A model generated the notes under the pieces. The model searched no databases and was not told the DNA's origin. It saw only the letters and a program-made list of their open reading frames with translations. A program made the translations under genes and the position numbers. A stretch of DNA of 6,055 bases from Oscillospiraceae bacterium. GTDB taxonomy: Bacteria; Bacillota; Clostridia; Oscillospirales; Oscillospiraceae. The first letter of the stretch is position 1. Every line of letters begins with the position of its first letter. The DNA lies in contig JAFZQQ010000168.1 of the NCBI GenBank assembly GCA_017620315.1, positions 1 to 6,055 of the forward strand, given 5' to 3'. This document shows, piece by piece, positions 6,020 to 6,055 of this stretch.

Positions 6020-6055
6020 AATCTCATTTCGGTTCAGTAAGGAAGTCCAGAAACC

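Larger units (their letters stand above)
5805..6055. other. Non-coding, inverted-repeat-rich region at the right edge
   Basis: No credible reading frame is seen on either strand. The region holds two terminator candidates of opposite direction, an inverted repeat GCGCCTC (5825-5831) / GAGGCGC (5907-5913), an inner pair TTCGTT (5857-5862) / AACGAA (5892-5897) with flanking CCTC (5849-5852) / GAGG (5899-5902), and an 8-bp stem at 5993-6019. It could be the end of the late operon facing a convergent gene, an intergenic repeat element, or part of a structured RNA that continues outside the window. Confidence 0.5.

Noticed and set aside
6031..6055. GTAAGGAAGTCC resembling the RNase P RNA core (GGAAAGTCC)
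   Set aside because: Only a few bases match, the surrounding pairing cannot be seen, and the window ends here.

Overview
The window looks like the lysis and late-structural end of a tailed-phage genome or prophage from a Gram-positive host. The best guess is a GC-rich gut Clostridia bacterium of the Oscillospiraceae type. The evidence is a one-directional, tightly packed operon with strong AGGAGG-type ribosome binding sites, a four-helix Phage_holin_4-type holin, a CHAP-type endolysin, and a receptor-binding protein with a pyocin-knob-like tip. The host is inferred from style and protein resemblance only. No database search was run.

Layout. Bases 1-384 hold the 3' end of a tail-fibre-like gene whose start lies left of the window. 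Bases 388-1611 encode a 407-residue tail appendage protein built from repeated sugar-binding-like units and a C-terminal knob. A conserved-looking 71-residue protein of unknown function follows (1628-1843). The lysis pair comes next: holin (1845-2309) and endolysin (2306-2938, overlapping the holin by 4 bases). A large 781-residue protein (2951-5296) follows the lysin. It has a low-complexity start, a glycine-rich linker, a long helical region and a C-terminal peptidoglycan-binding-like segment. I could not assign it to a known family and suggest an internal-virion or ejection role only as inference. A short gene at 5309 appears to be split by a +1 frameshift near 5487-5500, with its second half running to 5804. 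Bases 5805-6055 are non-coding and rich in inverted repeats. They include a minus-strand intrinsic terminator candidate and a plus-strand one, so transcription may converge here.

How the parts work together. The fibre and knob proteins would recognise the host surface. The holin and CHAP lysin would release progeny by opening the membrane and cutting peptidoglycan. The 781-residue protein would act in the virion or at the cell wall. The strongest unusual signal is an unbroken register of 11- and 7-residue units across residues 508-623 of the 781-residue protein. The second is the frameshifted gene beside it.
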